NCBI GenBank assembly: GCA_024644145.1
Contig: JAHELO010000139.1
Location: 1 to 5,530 of the forward strand
Direction of reading: 5' to 3'
DNA from: Christiangramia sp.
GTDB taxonomy: Bacteria > Bacteroidota > Bacteroidia > Flavobacteriales > Flavobacteriaceae
DNA length: 5,530 nucleotides
Shown here: positions 1-5,530 of the stretch, one piece after another
Position numbering within the stretch: position 1 is the first letter of the stretch
Layout: each line of letters begins with the position of its first letter
Notes under the pieces: model-generated
Databases searched by the model: none
Told to the model about the DNA's origin: nothing
What the model saw: the letters and a program-made list of their open reading frames with translations, nothing else
Position numbers and translations under genes: made by a program

Positions 1-601
1 GTTTAGAAAGGTAATCTTCTTCGTTTTCCTCCAGAATAAGCTTATTAAAGGAAATACTTGCGGGATCCCAGTTCCCCATGAGCTTATAAGCCAGAATATC
101 TTCATCTATATCTGTTGCTCTGGACAAAGCCCGGGTCATAAGTTTCTGGCTAACCCCAATCCTGAAACTGCCCGTAATTAGTTTGGTAAAAACGAATCGT
201 TCGTAATAATTTAGATTGAGCCAGTTCTCAAAAAGGTATTCCTTCTTTTCTTCTTCAGGCTTTTTCTTTAAATCTATGATCTCTTCCAGAAACTGATTCA
301 GGCTTTTTTCTGTAGATTCTTCGGAAGCCGGAATTATCAAAGCGATCGTTTCTGCAAGGTCTCCAACTATGTGGTAGGATTCTTCGAACAGCCAAAGCGG
401 AATTTTTGCCAGCTCAGATGCCCACTGCCTCATTAGAGTTGTATTTACAGGTCGCGGGGGCCTTCGATGACTAAGGATAGCGATGGTCCACACTTTATCT
501 TTAGAAGGAGCGTTTTTAAAATAATTGGTTAACGCCTCTACCTTAAGGGTGGTTTTATTGGTGCTATCCAATGTTTTTATGAGAGCTGCAAATGCCTTCA
601 T
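1..601 (-). CDS. ATP-dependent DNA ligase, N-terminal part (cut by the left window edge)
   Basis: This is the first 200 codons of an ATP-dependent DNA ligase, read on the minus strand from an ATG at 601-599. The protein begins MKAFAALIKTLDSTNKT. It carries the alpha-helical DNA-binding N-terminal domain typical of the bacterial ligases found next to a nuclease: W60 and the F72-SY76 region, the signature VGDLAETIAL at 79-88, and KLITGSFRIGVSQKLMTRAL at 140-159. Family members are usually about 530 residues, so the adenylation domain with the KxDG nucleotidyl-lysine and the OB fold would lie left of the window, and catalysis cannot be judged here. The start overlaps the exonuclease stop as ATGA, and no promoter is seen in front of it, so it is probably co-transcribed and translationally coupled. 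The family seals nicks in DNA repair, alongside the essential NAD-dependent LigA. Identification of the family is confident; exact repair role is inferred from the neighbour. Confidence 0.9.
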   Translation of the reverse strand, partial: MKAFAALIKTLDSTNKTTLKVEALTNYFKNAPSKDKVWTIAILSHRRPPRPVNTTLMRQWASELAKIPLWLFEESYHIVGDLAETIALIIPASEESTEKSLNQFLEEIIDLKKKPEEEKKEYLFENWLNLNYYERFVFTKLITGSFRIGVSQKLMTRALSRATDIDEDILAYKLMGNWDPASISFNKLILEENEEDYLSK

Positions 602-1620
602 TCTGTAATCTTTTCATTATCGGCTTCCATTTGACCGGTTTCTCCTTCATACTGGGTTTCTTCGGTACGCGCGTCATAGCCCTGCTCCCTGAGGTACCTG
701 GAAAAAATATCTGTATAACCATGAGTACAAATCACTTTTTCGCAGCCTGTTGCCTTGATCGAGGTTAGCAGTCCCTGCCAGTCACAATGATCGCTTAATA
801 CAAATCCCTTATCAATAGCCCTCCTTCTTCGCGCCCCTCTAAATGTCATCCAGCCACTGGCCGAAGCAGTGACATAGGGTACCATTTTTTTAATCCAGGT
901 AGTGCCATGAGCACTCCCCGGAGCCAGCACAATATTTCCCTTTATTTCTTCCTTTTTAATATCTTTTGTGATCCTGGTTGTTTCTGGAAATTCAATCTGG
1001 GATCGCAAAACCTCGGTCATGTTTTCAATTGCTCCATGGGTATATATTCTACCAATCGAAGTATCCAGGTGCTTCAGTAGGCGTTGTGCCTTGCCAAGGG
1101 AATAACCAAACAGAACAGAAGTTCTACCGTCCTCCCTGTTCTGCTGCCACCAGTTATTTATATCTTCAAAGACCTGGGCCTGTGGAGTCCATTTGAAAGC
1201 AGGTAATCCAAACGTACATTCGGTAATAAAGGTGTCGCATTTTACGGGTTCATAGGGCACAGCTACACCATCTTCCTCCGTTTTGTAATCCCCGGTGAAA
1301 ACCCATACCTCACCTTTATATTCGACCCTTATTTGGGAAGAGCCTATTATATGCCCAGCCGGATGTAAGGAGAACTTTACACCGTTAATGCTGAAACTTT
1401 CATTCCAGCCTACTCCAGCTACTTCAATTTCTCCCAGCCGGTGCTTTATAACTGGTACATTGCTATGATGAGTGATATATTTTTTATGACCCCAGCGTGA
1501 ATGGTCTGCATGACCATGAGAAATTATAGCCTTATCTACAGGTTTCCACGGATCCAGATATACATCTGCCGCTTCGCAATAGATCCCTTTATCGTTAAAA
1601 GCAAGTAATGGTGTCTTCAT
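598..1620 (-). CDS. DNA-ligase-associated metallo-beta-lactamase/beta-CASP exonuclease
   Basis: This is a complete 340-residue protein, the usual size for the ligase-associated putative exonuclease family. The metallo-beta-lactamase metal site is intact: SHGHADH at 34-40 (H35, H37, D39, H40), PAGHIIGSSQ with H90, and FTGDYK with D111. ECTFG follows at 134-138. The beta-CASP part shows SGW at 255-257, SDHCDW at 276-281 and a C-terminal CTHG with H300, as in CPSF73-like nucleases. The last 15-20 residues are an acidic tail. Known members form a repair gene cluster with an ATP-dependent ligase, an Lhr-type helicase and a phosphoesterase, and the Pseudomonas member has been described as a manganese-dependent DNA nuclease. 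Here the ligase follows immediately with a 4-base ATGA overlap. The ATG at 1620 fits the family N-terminus (LLxFNDKGIYCEAADVYLDPW). The alternative, an RNA-processing beta-CASP enzyme, is less likely given the neighbour. Confidence 0.93.
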   Translation of the reverse strand: MKTPLLAFNDKGIYCEAADVYLDPWKPVDKAIISHGHADHSRWGHKKYITHHSNVPVIKHRLGEIEVAGVGWNESFSINGVKFSLHPAGHIIGSSQIRVEYKGEVWVFTGDYKTEEDGVAVPYEPVKCDTFITECTFGLPAFKWTPQAQVFEDINNWWQQNREDGRTSVLFGYSLGKAQRLLKHLDTSIGRIYTHGAIENMTEVLRSQIEFPETTRITKDIKKEEIKGNIVLAPGSAHGTTWIKKMVPYVTASASGWMTFRGARRRRAIDKGFVLSDHCDWQGLLTSIKATGCEKVICTHGYTDIFSRYLREQGYDARTEETQYEGETGQMEADNEKITE

Positions 1621-1630
1621 AATTCTTACC

Positions 1631-1640
1631 CAGAGCTCTG
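1631..1640. repeat. Perfect 10-bp palindrome CAGAGCTCTG in the exonuclease leader
   Basis: CAGAGCTCTG reads the same on both strands and ends 11 bases before the exonuclease ATG. It could be a small operator or a weak hairpin (CAG-AGCT-CTG) in the mRNA leader. No known regulator site was recognised, and a palindrome of this length can occur by chance. Confidence 0.3.
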
Positions 1641-1668
1641 AATTTAAATAATTGATATTTTAACCGAA

Positions 1669-1705
1669 AAGGATTAAGAAAAGATTAGCGATTAATAAGG
1701 ATTAA
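1669..1705. repeat. AT-rich cluster of four GATTA direct repeats
   Basis: AAGGATTAA occurs exactly twice (1669-1677 and 1697-1705), with two further GATTA copies between them at 1683-1687 and 1690-1694. Spacing between copies is 11, 7 and 10 bases. The cluster sits upstream of the promoter of the TerB-like gene and about 50 bases upstream of the exonuclease start, so it could be a binding region shared by the two divergent genes. The repeats themselves are seen directly; function is unknown, and AT-rich spacer DNA produces such words easily. Confidence 0.4.
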
Positions 1706-1717
1706 TTTCAGGCCGCA

Positions 1718-1751
1718 TTGATACTAAAAACTGCCTGTTTACCTATATTTG
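1718..1751 (+). promoter_or_regulatory. Bacteroidota-type promoter for the TerB-like gene
   Basis: TATATTTG at 1744-1751 is an exact match to the Bacteroidota -7 consensus TAnnTTTG. A TTG at 1718-1720 lies 23 bases upstream, at the long end of the 17-23 base spacing known for flavobacterial promoters. Transcription would start near 1756-1758, giving a leader of roughly 16 bases before the ATG at 1773. This placement argues against any start codon inside the promoter, such as the in-frame TTG at 1749. Confidence 0.65.
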
Positions 1752-1772
1752 TACTATAAAACCATTACTAAT

Positions 1773-2204
1773 ATGTCCTTTTCAGATTTATTTGGCTCAG
1801 GAGAGCACCTACGAAATCTTAGTCATTTCGCATCTATTGTAAATCTTGCAGCTGTTGATGGCGACATCAATACTGAAGAAGAAGTATTGCTAAAACGATT
1901 TGCTCGAAAGTTAGATATTAGTGAAGAAGAGTATGCCACCGTACTTGAAAACCCTAAAGCTTTTCCACTCTCTGGCTATAATAGTATTGAAAGAAGACTG
2001 GAGCGCCTTCACGACCTTTTCAGAATAATTTTTGCAGATCACGTTATAGATGATGAAGAGACAGAGCTTATTAAGAAGTACGCAATTGGCCTTGGGTTCT
2101 CAAGCCAGGCTTCTGAAGGCATAATTAACCGATCTATTCAGATCTTTAGCGGACAGCTAAATTTTGACGATTACCGTTACCTGTTAGAAAAAGAAAATGA
2201 CTGA
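1773..2204 (+). CDS. TerB-like all-helical acidic protein, function unknown
   Basis: This encodes a 143-residue soluble protein with no signal peptide or membrane segment. It resembles the TerB/DjlA-N-like helical fold: [19 protein letters not shown] at 19-37 is followed by a helix, [13 protein letters not shown] second, similar unit has [19 protein letters not shown] at 82-100 followed by YAIGLGFS. The two acidic loops (D29, D31, E35-E37 and D89, D93-E96) are the paired motif expected for a TerB metal-binding site. TerB proteins were named from tellurite resistance operons, but single chromosomal copies like this have no established function and no other ter genes are nearby. The ATG at 1773 is preferred over an in-frame TTG at 1749, which lies inside the -7 promoter element. 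The 3' end overlaps the end of fbp by 28 bases, tail to tail. Family assignment is moderately sure; role is unknown. Confidence 0.78.
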   Translation: MSFSDLFGSGEHLRNLSHFASIVNLAAVDGDINTEEEVLLKRFARKLDISEEEYATVLENPKAFPLSGYNSIERRLERLHDLFRIIFADHVIDDEETELIKKYAIGLGFSSQASEGIINRSIQIFSGQLNFDDYRYLLEKEND

Positions 2205-3223
2205 GACTGATCTTTAGTTTCAGCTTTCGCCATAAATTCTTCTGCTTTTTCCACCATTTTTTTGCTTCCGCAGAAAAAAGGAACTCTTTGATGTAGTTCT
2301 GTGGGCTTAATGTCCAGAATTCGGGTGAAACCATCACTGGCTTTTCCACCGGCCTGTTCCGTAAGAAATGCCATGGGATTGCATTCATACAATAACCTGA
2401 GTTTCCCATTGCTGGCTTTGGAACTTTTAGGATACATAAATATCCCACCTTTTATCATATTGCGATGAATGTCTGATACCATTGAACCTATATATCTAGA
2501 TGTATAGGGACGATCACCTTCTTCCTGCTGGCAATATTTTATATAATCCTTTACTCCTTGCGGGAAGTGAACATAATTACCTTCGTTAATACTATATATC
2601 TGCCCTTCTACGGGAAACTGCATATCTGGATGGGATAAGTACCAGGAACCCAAAGCCGGGTTCAGAGTAAAACCATTTACCCCGTGTCCAGTAGTATAGA
2701 CCAGCATGGTAGAAGTACCATAAATTATGTAACCTGCAGCCACCTGCTTATTGCCGGGCTGCAGAAAATCTTCGATCTGCACAGGAGTTCCCATAGGTGT
2801 AACACGTTGATATATTGAGAAAATAGTACCTACAGATACGTTTACGTCTATGTTAGAGCTACCATCTAAAGGGTCCATAAGAACCACATATTTATTCTGA
2901 TGATCTCCCTTATGCCCTTCTATCTGGATAAAATCGTCATTTTCTTCAGAAGCTATCCCACATACGATCTCGCGATTGGTTAGAGTCTGAATAAATTTAT
3001 TATTTGCATAAACGTCCAGCTTCTGTTGATCTTCTCCCTGAACATTCGTTTCGCCGTAAGCGCCGATAATATCTACCAGGCCAGCCTTGTTAACCTCATG
3101 ATTTACCACTTTAGCAGCTAGTCTCAGGGAATTTATAAGTCTGGATAATTCGCCGGACGATCCCGGAAAATCTGCCTGATTTTCAATTATAAATTCTCCT
3201 AGAGTTTGATTTGGCTTAGACAT
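2177..3223 (-). CDS. fbp: Class 1 fructose-1,6-bisphosphatase
   Basis: This enzyme hydrolyses fructose 1,6-bisphosphate to fructose 6-phosphate and phosphate in the cytoplasm, the committed step of gluconeogenesis. The 348-residue protein has the class 1 hallmarks: [12 protein letters not shown] at 63-74, the metal-binding ASEEN at 91-95, the active-site signature [10 protein letters not shown] at 117-126, the substrate-binding stretch [13 protein letters not shown] at 244-256, Y264, and [12 protein letters not shown] at 275-286 with metal ligand E280. All expected catalytic residues are present. It is about 15 residues longer than the E. coli enzyme (332), and its Ser/Gln-rich tail (SQSFSFSNR) is encoded in the stretch overlapping the convergent TerB-like gene. 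The ATG at 3223 gives a normal N-terminus and follows a probable promoter. It is divergent from the acetyltransferase genes and probably monocistronic. Confidence 0.97.
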   Translation of the reverse strand: MSKPNQTLGEFIIENQADFPGSSGELSRLINSLRLAAKVVNHEVNKAGLVDIIGAYGETNVQGEDQQKLDVYANNKFIQTLTNREIVCGIASEENDDFIQIEGHKGDHQNKYVVLMDPLDGSSNIDVNVSVGTIFSIYQRVTPMGTPVQIEDFLQPGNKQVAAGYIIYGTSTMLVYTTGHGVNGFTLNPALGSWYLSHPDMQFPVEGQIYSINEGNYVHFPQGVKDYIKYCQQEEGDRPYTSRYIGSMVSDIHRNMIKGGIFMYPKSSKASNGKLRLLYECNPMAFLTEQAGGKASDGFTRILDIKPTELHQRVPFFCGSKKMVEKAEEFMAKAETKDQSQSFSFSNR

Positions 3224-3246
3224 AGGTGTATTTTATTTTCTGCCGG

Positions 3247-3276
3247 CTAAAGTATTAAATTTTAACCTTACTACAA
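3247..3276 (-). promoter_or_regulatory. Probable fbp promoter
   Basis: On the minus strand, TACTTTAG (3254-3247) matches the Bacteroidota -7 consensus TAnnTTTG at all but one fixed position. TTG (3276-3274) lies 19 bases upstream, within the normal spacing. Transcription would begin near 3241, leaving a short A-rich leader of under 20 bases before the ATG at 3223. It is back-to-back with the promoter of the first acetyltransferase. Confidence 0.5.
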
Positions 3277-3280
3277 CGTT

Positions 3281-3312
3281 TTCGTAAGCAATACTAACAT
3301 TGTTTACTTTTG
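3281..3312 (+). promoter_or_regulatory. Promoter of the first acetyltransferase gene
   Basis: TACTTTTG at 3305-3312 is an exact match to TAnnTTTG. The best upstream element is TTCG at 3281-3284, 20 bases away, one mismatch from TTTG. The ATG at 3328 lies 15 bases after the -7 element. The last bases of this element are part of a 12-bp palindrome, TTTTGTACAAAA at 3308-3319. Confidence 0.6.
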
Positions 3313-3327
3313 TACAAAACAATTTAT

Positions 3328-3816
3328 ATGCAAATTAACATACGAGATGCCCGGGAGGAAGATATGAGCGAAGTTCTTAAATTAATTAATGAACTGGCCG
3401 ACTTTGAAAAAGAACCAGATGCGGTGATTATTGATGAACAGGATCTCATTAGGGATGGATTTGGAAAGCAACCAGCATTTCACTGTTTTGTTGCCGAAGC
3501 TGATGGAAAGATCGAGGGTATGGCCCTGGTTTATTTTCGATATTCTACCTGGAAAGGAAAAACGGTACATCTGGAAGACCTAATCGTAAGAGAAAAATTC
3601 AGGGGTAAAGGCCTGGGATCTGCATTATATACTGAAGTAATTAAATATGCCGCTGCACAAAAGGTGAAGCGTACCGAGTGGGTAGTCTTAAACTGGAACA
3701 AAGATGCTGCGGATTTTTATCGTAGAAGCGGTGCCGATGTGATGGAAGACTGGGACACGGTGCAAATGGATGAGAAGGCCATGCACCAGTTTCTTGAGAA
3801 GAAAGGCATCCTTTAA
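3328..3816 (+). CDS. GNAT N-acetyltransferase, SSAT-like (first tandem copy)
   Basis: This is a 162-residue cytoplasmic GNAT acetyltransferase transferring acetyl from acetyl-CoA to an amine. The acetyl-CoA loop is RGKGLG at 92-97 (R-x-x-G-x-G). Resemblance to the spermidine/spermine (SSAT) and thialysine acetyltransferases runs along the whole chain: IRDAREEDM near the start, DLIRDGFG at 39-46, FHCFVAE at 51-57, HLEDLIV at 81-87 (E83, D84), VVLNWNKDAADFYRRSGA at 119-136 with the likely catalytic Y131, and W142. The substrate could be a polyamine, a lysine-like amine or something else; it cannot be read from sequence. The ATG at 3328 is chosen because an in-frame TTG at 3310 lies within the promoter and the homologous second copy starts at the equivalent residue. 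A 57-base gap separates it from that paralogue. Confidence 0.9.
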   Translation: MQINIRDAREEDMSEVLKLINELADFEKEPDAVIIDEQDLIRDGFGKQPAFHCFVAEADGKIEGMALVYFRYSTWKGKTVHLEDLIVREKFRGKGLGSALYTEVIKYAAAQKVKRTEWVVLNWNKDAADFYRRSGADVMEDWDTVQMDEKAMHQFLEKKGIL

Positions 3817-3849
3817 GAAGGTATTAATAGCCTTATAGAAAGCATTCTG

Positions 3850-3857
3850 TACTTTTG
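3850..3857 (+). promoter_or_regulatory. -7 promoter element of the second acetyltransferase / aspartate kinase unit
   Basis: TACTTTTG is an exact TAnnTTTG match and the same octamer as in front of the first acetyltransferase, 16 bases before the ATG at 3874 (15 in the first copy). No clear TTG element is found 17-23 bases upstream, so the promoter may be weak or depend on an activator. Some transcripts probably also read through from the first copy, since no convincing terminator lies between the genes. Confidence 0.5.
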
Positions 3858-3873
3858 TTTAAAATCTTGAATT

Positions 3874-4350
3874 ATGGAATATACAATTCGCGAAGCCAGG
3901 AAAGAAGATATGAGAGACGTTCTGGAACTTATAAAGGAACTGGCAGCGCACGAAAATCACCTGGAAGATGTAGAAGTTACTGTTAAAGACCTGGAGAAAG
4001 AAGGTTTTGAAAATGGAAACTTTAAATGTTTTGTAGCAGATGTTGAGGGAAAGATTGAAGGTATGGCCCTGGTTTATTTCAGATTCTCAACCTGGAAAGG
4101 CCGCACCGTTCATCTTGAAGATCTCATTGTGCGCGAAAACATGCGTGGAACCGGCCTTGGAGGAGCACTATATAAGCAAGTAGTGAAATATGGCCATGAT
4201 AATGGGGTTAAACGAATAGAATGGGTAGTTTCTGAAGGCAACAAGAACGCAATAGAATTCTACGAAAACACCGGCGCAGAAATCAAGGAAAGCTGGAAGA
4301 CCGTACATATGGAAGAAAGTGGAATCCATAAAAACGTAAAGAAAAAGTGA
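3874..4350 (+). CDS. GNAT N-acetyltransferase, SSAT-like (second tandem copy)
   Basis: This 158-residue protein is a paralogue of the gene just upstream, with roughly 54% identical residues by a hand alignment with one gap. The acetyl-CoA loop is RGTGLG at 91-96. The stretch from GKIEGMALVYFR through STWKG and TVHLEDLIVRE (59-88) is almost unchanged, including E82 and D83, and the likely catalytic tyrosine is Y130 in EFYENTGA. It differs where the first copy and SSAT enzymes share the Trp-Asn pair and the basic residues after the tyrosine: here these are SEGN (120-123) and E131-N132, suggesting a changed substrate. The stop codon overlaps the GTG start of aspartate kinase as GTGA, so the two are translationally coupled. 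The lysine-family neighbour makes an amino acid or polyamine substrate attractive, but that is inference. Confidence 0.9.
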   Translation: MEYTIREARKEDMRDVLELIKELAAHENHLEDVEVTVKDLEKEGFENGNFKCFVADVEGKIEGMALVYFRFSTWKGRTVHLEDLIVRENMRGTGLGGALYKQVVKYGHDNGVKRIEWVVSEGNKNAIEFYENTGAEIKESWKTVHMEESGIHKNVKKK

Positions 4351-5530
4351 TCAAAGTTTATAAGTTCGGTGGAGCATCAGTGAAAGATGCTGAAGGAGTA
4401 AAAAATCTTATTAAAGTACTTGACGAAACAGGAAGCGAGAATAAACTGATCGTGGTCTCTGCGATGGGCAAAACTACAAATGCCCTGGAGGTGGTGGTAA
4501 AAGATTATTTACAATCTTCCAGCATTCCAGCCAGCCTTAATGAAGTTAAGGAATTTCACCGCAACATAATCGATGAACTTTTCCCTGAGGGAGCTCCTGT
4601 CTACGAGAAAGTAAAGGAACTTTTTACAGAACTTGAAAACTTCCTGCAACATAACAGATCCAGGCAGTATGATTTTGTCTACGACCAGATAGTTAGCTAC
4701 GGTGAGTTGGTATCTACCACCATTGTAAGTGAATATCTTAACACCCAGCATATCAAGGCAACCTGGCTTGATGCACGAAATTTTATAAAAACTGATAGCA
4801 CTTACAGAGATGCTCAGGTGAACTGGACTAAGACGCAGGACCTTATTCAGGAAAATATAGATCCAAATAAGCTTAATATCATACAGGGTTTCATCGCCTC
4901 TGACCTTAATAATTTTACCACGACCCTGGGAAGGGAGGGATCAGATTATTCTGCAGCTATTCTTGCTTATTGTCTTAATGCTAAAAATGTTACTATCTGG
5001 AAAGATGTTCCGGGAGTTTTAAATGCAGACCCCCGTTTCTTTACCAGAGCCGAATTATTGAAACAGATATCCTATGAAGAGGCCATAGAACTTGCTTTTT
5101 ATGGCGCAACCGTTATACACCCAAAAACCCTTCAGCCATTACAGAGAAAGGAGATCCCTCTCTATGTTAGATCTTTTCTAAATCCAACCGGAGAAGGTAC
5201 GGCCGTGACCAAAGGGAAAACGATTTTTCCTGAAATACCCTGCTTTATCGTAAAAAAAGACCAGGTGTTAATCTCACTTTCCTCACTGGATTTTTCTTTT
5301 ATGGTGGAAGAAAACATCTCAGAAATTTTCAGGCTTTTCCATCAATATCAGATGAAGGTAGACCTCATTCAGAATTCCGCGATAAGCTTCAGAGTTTGTG
5401 TAGATAACAAGTTCAATCAACTGGAGAAACTTATCCAGCATCTTAAGGCCAGATTCAAGGTGAATTATAAGACCGGGGTTTCTTTGTACACCATCAGGCA
5501 TTTCAATGATGAAGCTATAAAAGGTCTTGA
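4347..5530 (+). CDS. lysC: Aspartate kinase (aspartokinase), cut by the right window edge
   Basis: This enzyme phosphorylates L-aspartate with ATP, the first step towards lysine/diaminopimelate, threonine and methionine. The visible 394 codons cover nearly the whole protein. The kinase domain shows KFGGASV at 6-12, VVSAMGKTTNAL at 36-47, SYGELVST at 117-124, LGREGSDYSAA at 194-204 with D200, and WKDVPGVLNADPR at 218-230. YGATVIHPKTL follows at 252-262. From about residue 285 comes a divergent regulatory region of the ACT type. There is no homoserine dehydrogenase so far, which fits the monofunctional enzyme, though the end is missing. The start is forced: an in-frame TAA at 4329-4331 lies upstream, and GTG at 4347 is the only usual start codon before the KFGG motif. 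It overlaps the acetyltransferase stop (GTGA). The symbol lysC is by general usage; which end product inhibits it is unknown. Confidence 0.95.
   Translation, partial: MIKVYKFGGASVKDAEGVKNLIKVLDETGSENKLIVVSAMGKTTNALEVVVKDYLQSSSIPASLNEVKEFHRNIIDELFPEGAPVYEKVKELFTELENFLQHNRSRQYDFVYDQIVSYGELVSTTIVSEYLNTQHIKATWLDARNFIKTDSTYRDAQVNWTKTQDLIQENIDPNKLNIIQGFIASDLNNFTTTLGREGSDYSAAILAYCLNAKNVTIWKDVPGVLNADPRFFTRAELLKQISYEEAIELAFYGATVIHPKTLQPLQRKEIPLYVRSFLNPTGEGTAVTKGKTIFPEIPCFIVKKDQVLISLSSLDFSFMVEENISEIFRLFHQYQMKVDLIQNSAISFRVCVDNKFNQLEKLIQHLKARFKVNYKTGVSLYTIRHFNDEAIKGL

Noticed and set aside
978..1196. A 72-codon open frame on the plus strand
   Set aside because: It is antisense to the well-supported exonuclease and its translation shows no recognisable domain.
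1646..1672. Candidate exonuclease promoter on the minus strand
   Set aside because: No octamer near the start matches the fixed positions of TAnnTTTG well, and there is no suitably spaced TTG.
2145..2165. Hairpin TTTAGC-GGACA-GCTAAA followed by TTTT on the plus strand, resembling a terminator
   Set aside because: It lies inside the TerB-like coding sequence before its stop, has only a 6-bp stem with two G-C pairs, and lacks a T tract when read in the fbp direction.
2146..2448. A 100-codon open frame on the minus strand
   Set aside because: It overlaps fbp in another frame, and fbp has full catalytic motifs there.
3382..3570. A 62-codon open frame on the minus strand
   Set aside because: It is antisense to the first acetyltransferase and has no recognisable family features.
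3817..3840. Possible terminator between the two acetyltransferases (AAGG...CCTT)
   Set aside because: The stem is only four base pairs with no following T run.
4509..4751. An 80-codon open frame on the minus strand
   Set aside because: It is antisense to aspartate kinase, which reads continuously with conserved motifs.
5319..5501. A 60-codon open frame on the minus strand
   Set aside because: It is antisense to the aspartate kinase regulatory region and no promoter was recognised for it.

Overview
The window looks like chromosomal DNA from a marine or environmental member of the Bacteroidota, most likely a flavobacterium. Three things point there. Proteins such as the class 1 fructose-1,6-bisphosphatase and the monofunctional aspartate kinase have the flavobacterial style. 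Gene starts lack strong Shine-Dalgarno sequences. Upstream of three genes there is an exact match to the Bacteroidota sigma(ABfr) -7 consensus TAnnTTTG. The genus assignment (something like Gramella/Christiangramia) is a guess from general resemblance.

Left third (1-1620, minus strand): a two-gene DNA repair unit. A metallo-beta-lactamase/beta-CASP exonuclease of the DNA-ligase-associated family is followed, with a 4-base ATGA overlap, by an ATP-dependent DNA ligase that runs off the left edge before its catalytic lysine motif. In related bacteria these belong to a four-gene cluster (exonuclease, ligase, Lhr-type helicase, metallophosphoesterase). The last two would lie beyond the window if present.

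Middle (1621-3223): a 152-bp intergenic spacer with GATTA repeats and a good promoter, then a small plus-strand TerB-like helical protein. It converges on, and overlaps by 28 bp, the 3' end of fbp (gluconeogenic fructose-1,6-bisphosphatase, minus strand).

Right (3224-5530, plus strand): a divergent promoter region, then two tandem paralogous GNAT acetyltransferases resembling spermidine/thialysine acetyltransferase (SSAT). Each has the same -7 octamer TACTTTTG at nearly the same distance from its ATG. The second overlaps a GTG-initiated aspartate kinase by 4 bases. The kinase makes aspartyl phosphate for lysine, threonine and methionine (diaminopimelate) synthesis and is cut by the right edge before its C-terminus.

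Most of the window is housekeeping. No mobile element, CRISPR array, tRNA or rRNA is visible. The most interesting points are the duplicated SSAT-like genes coupled to aspartate kinase, the start-site corrections forced by promoter positions, and the ligase-exonuclease unit.
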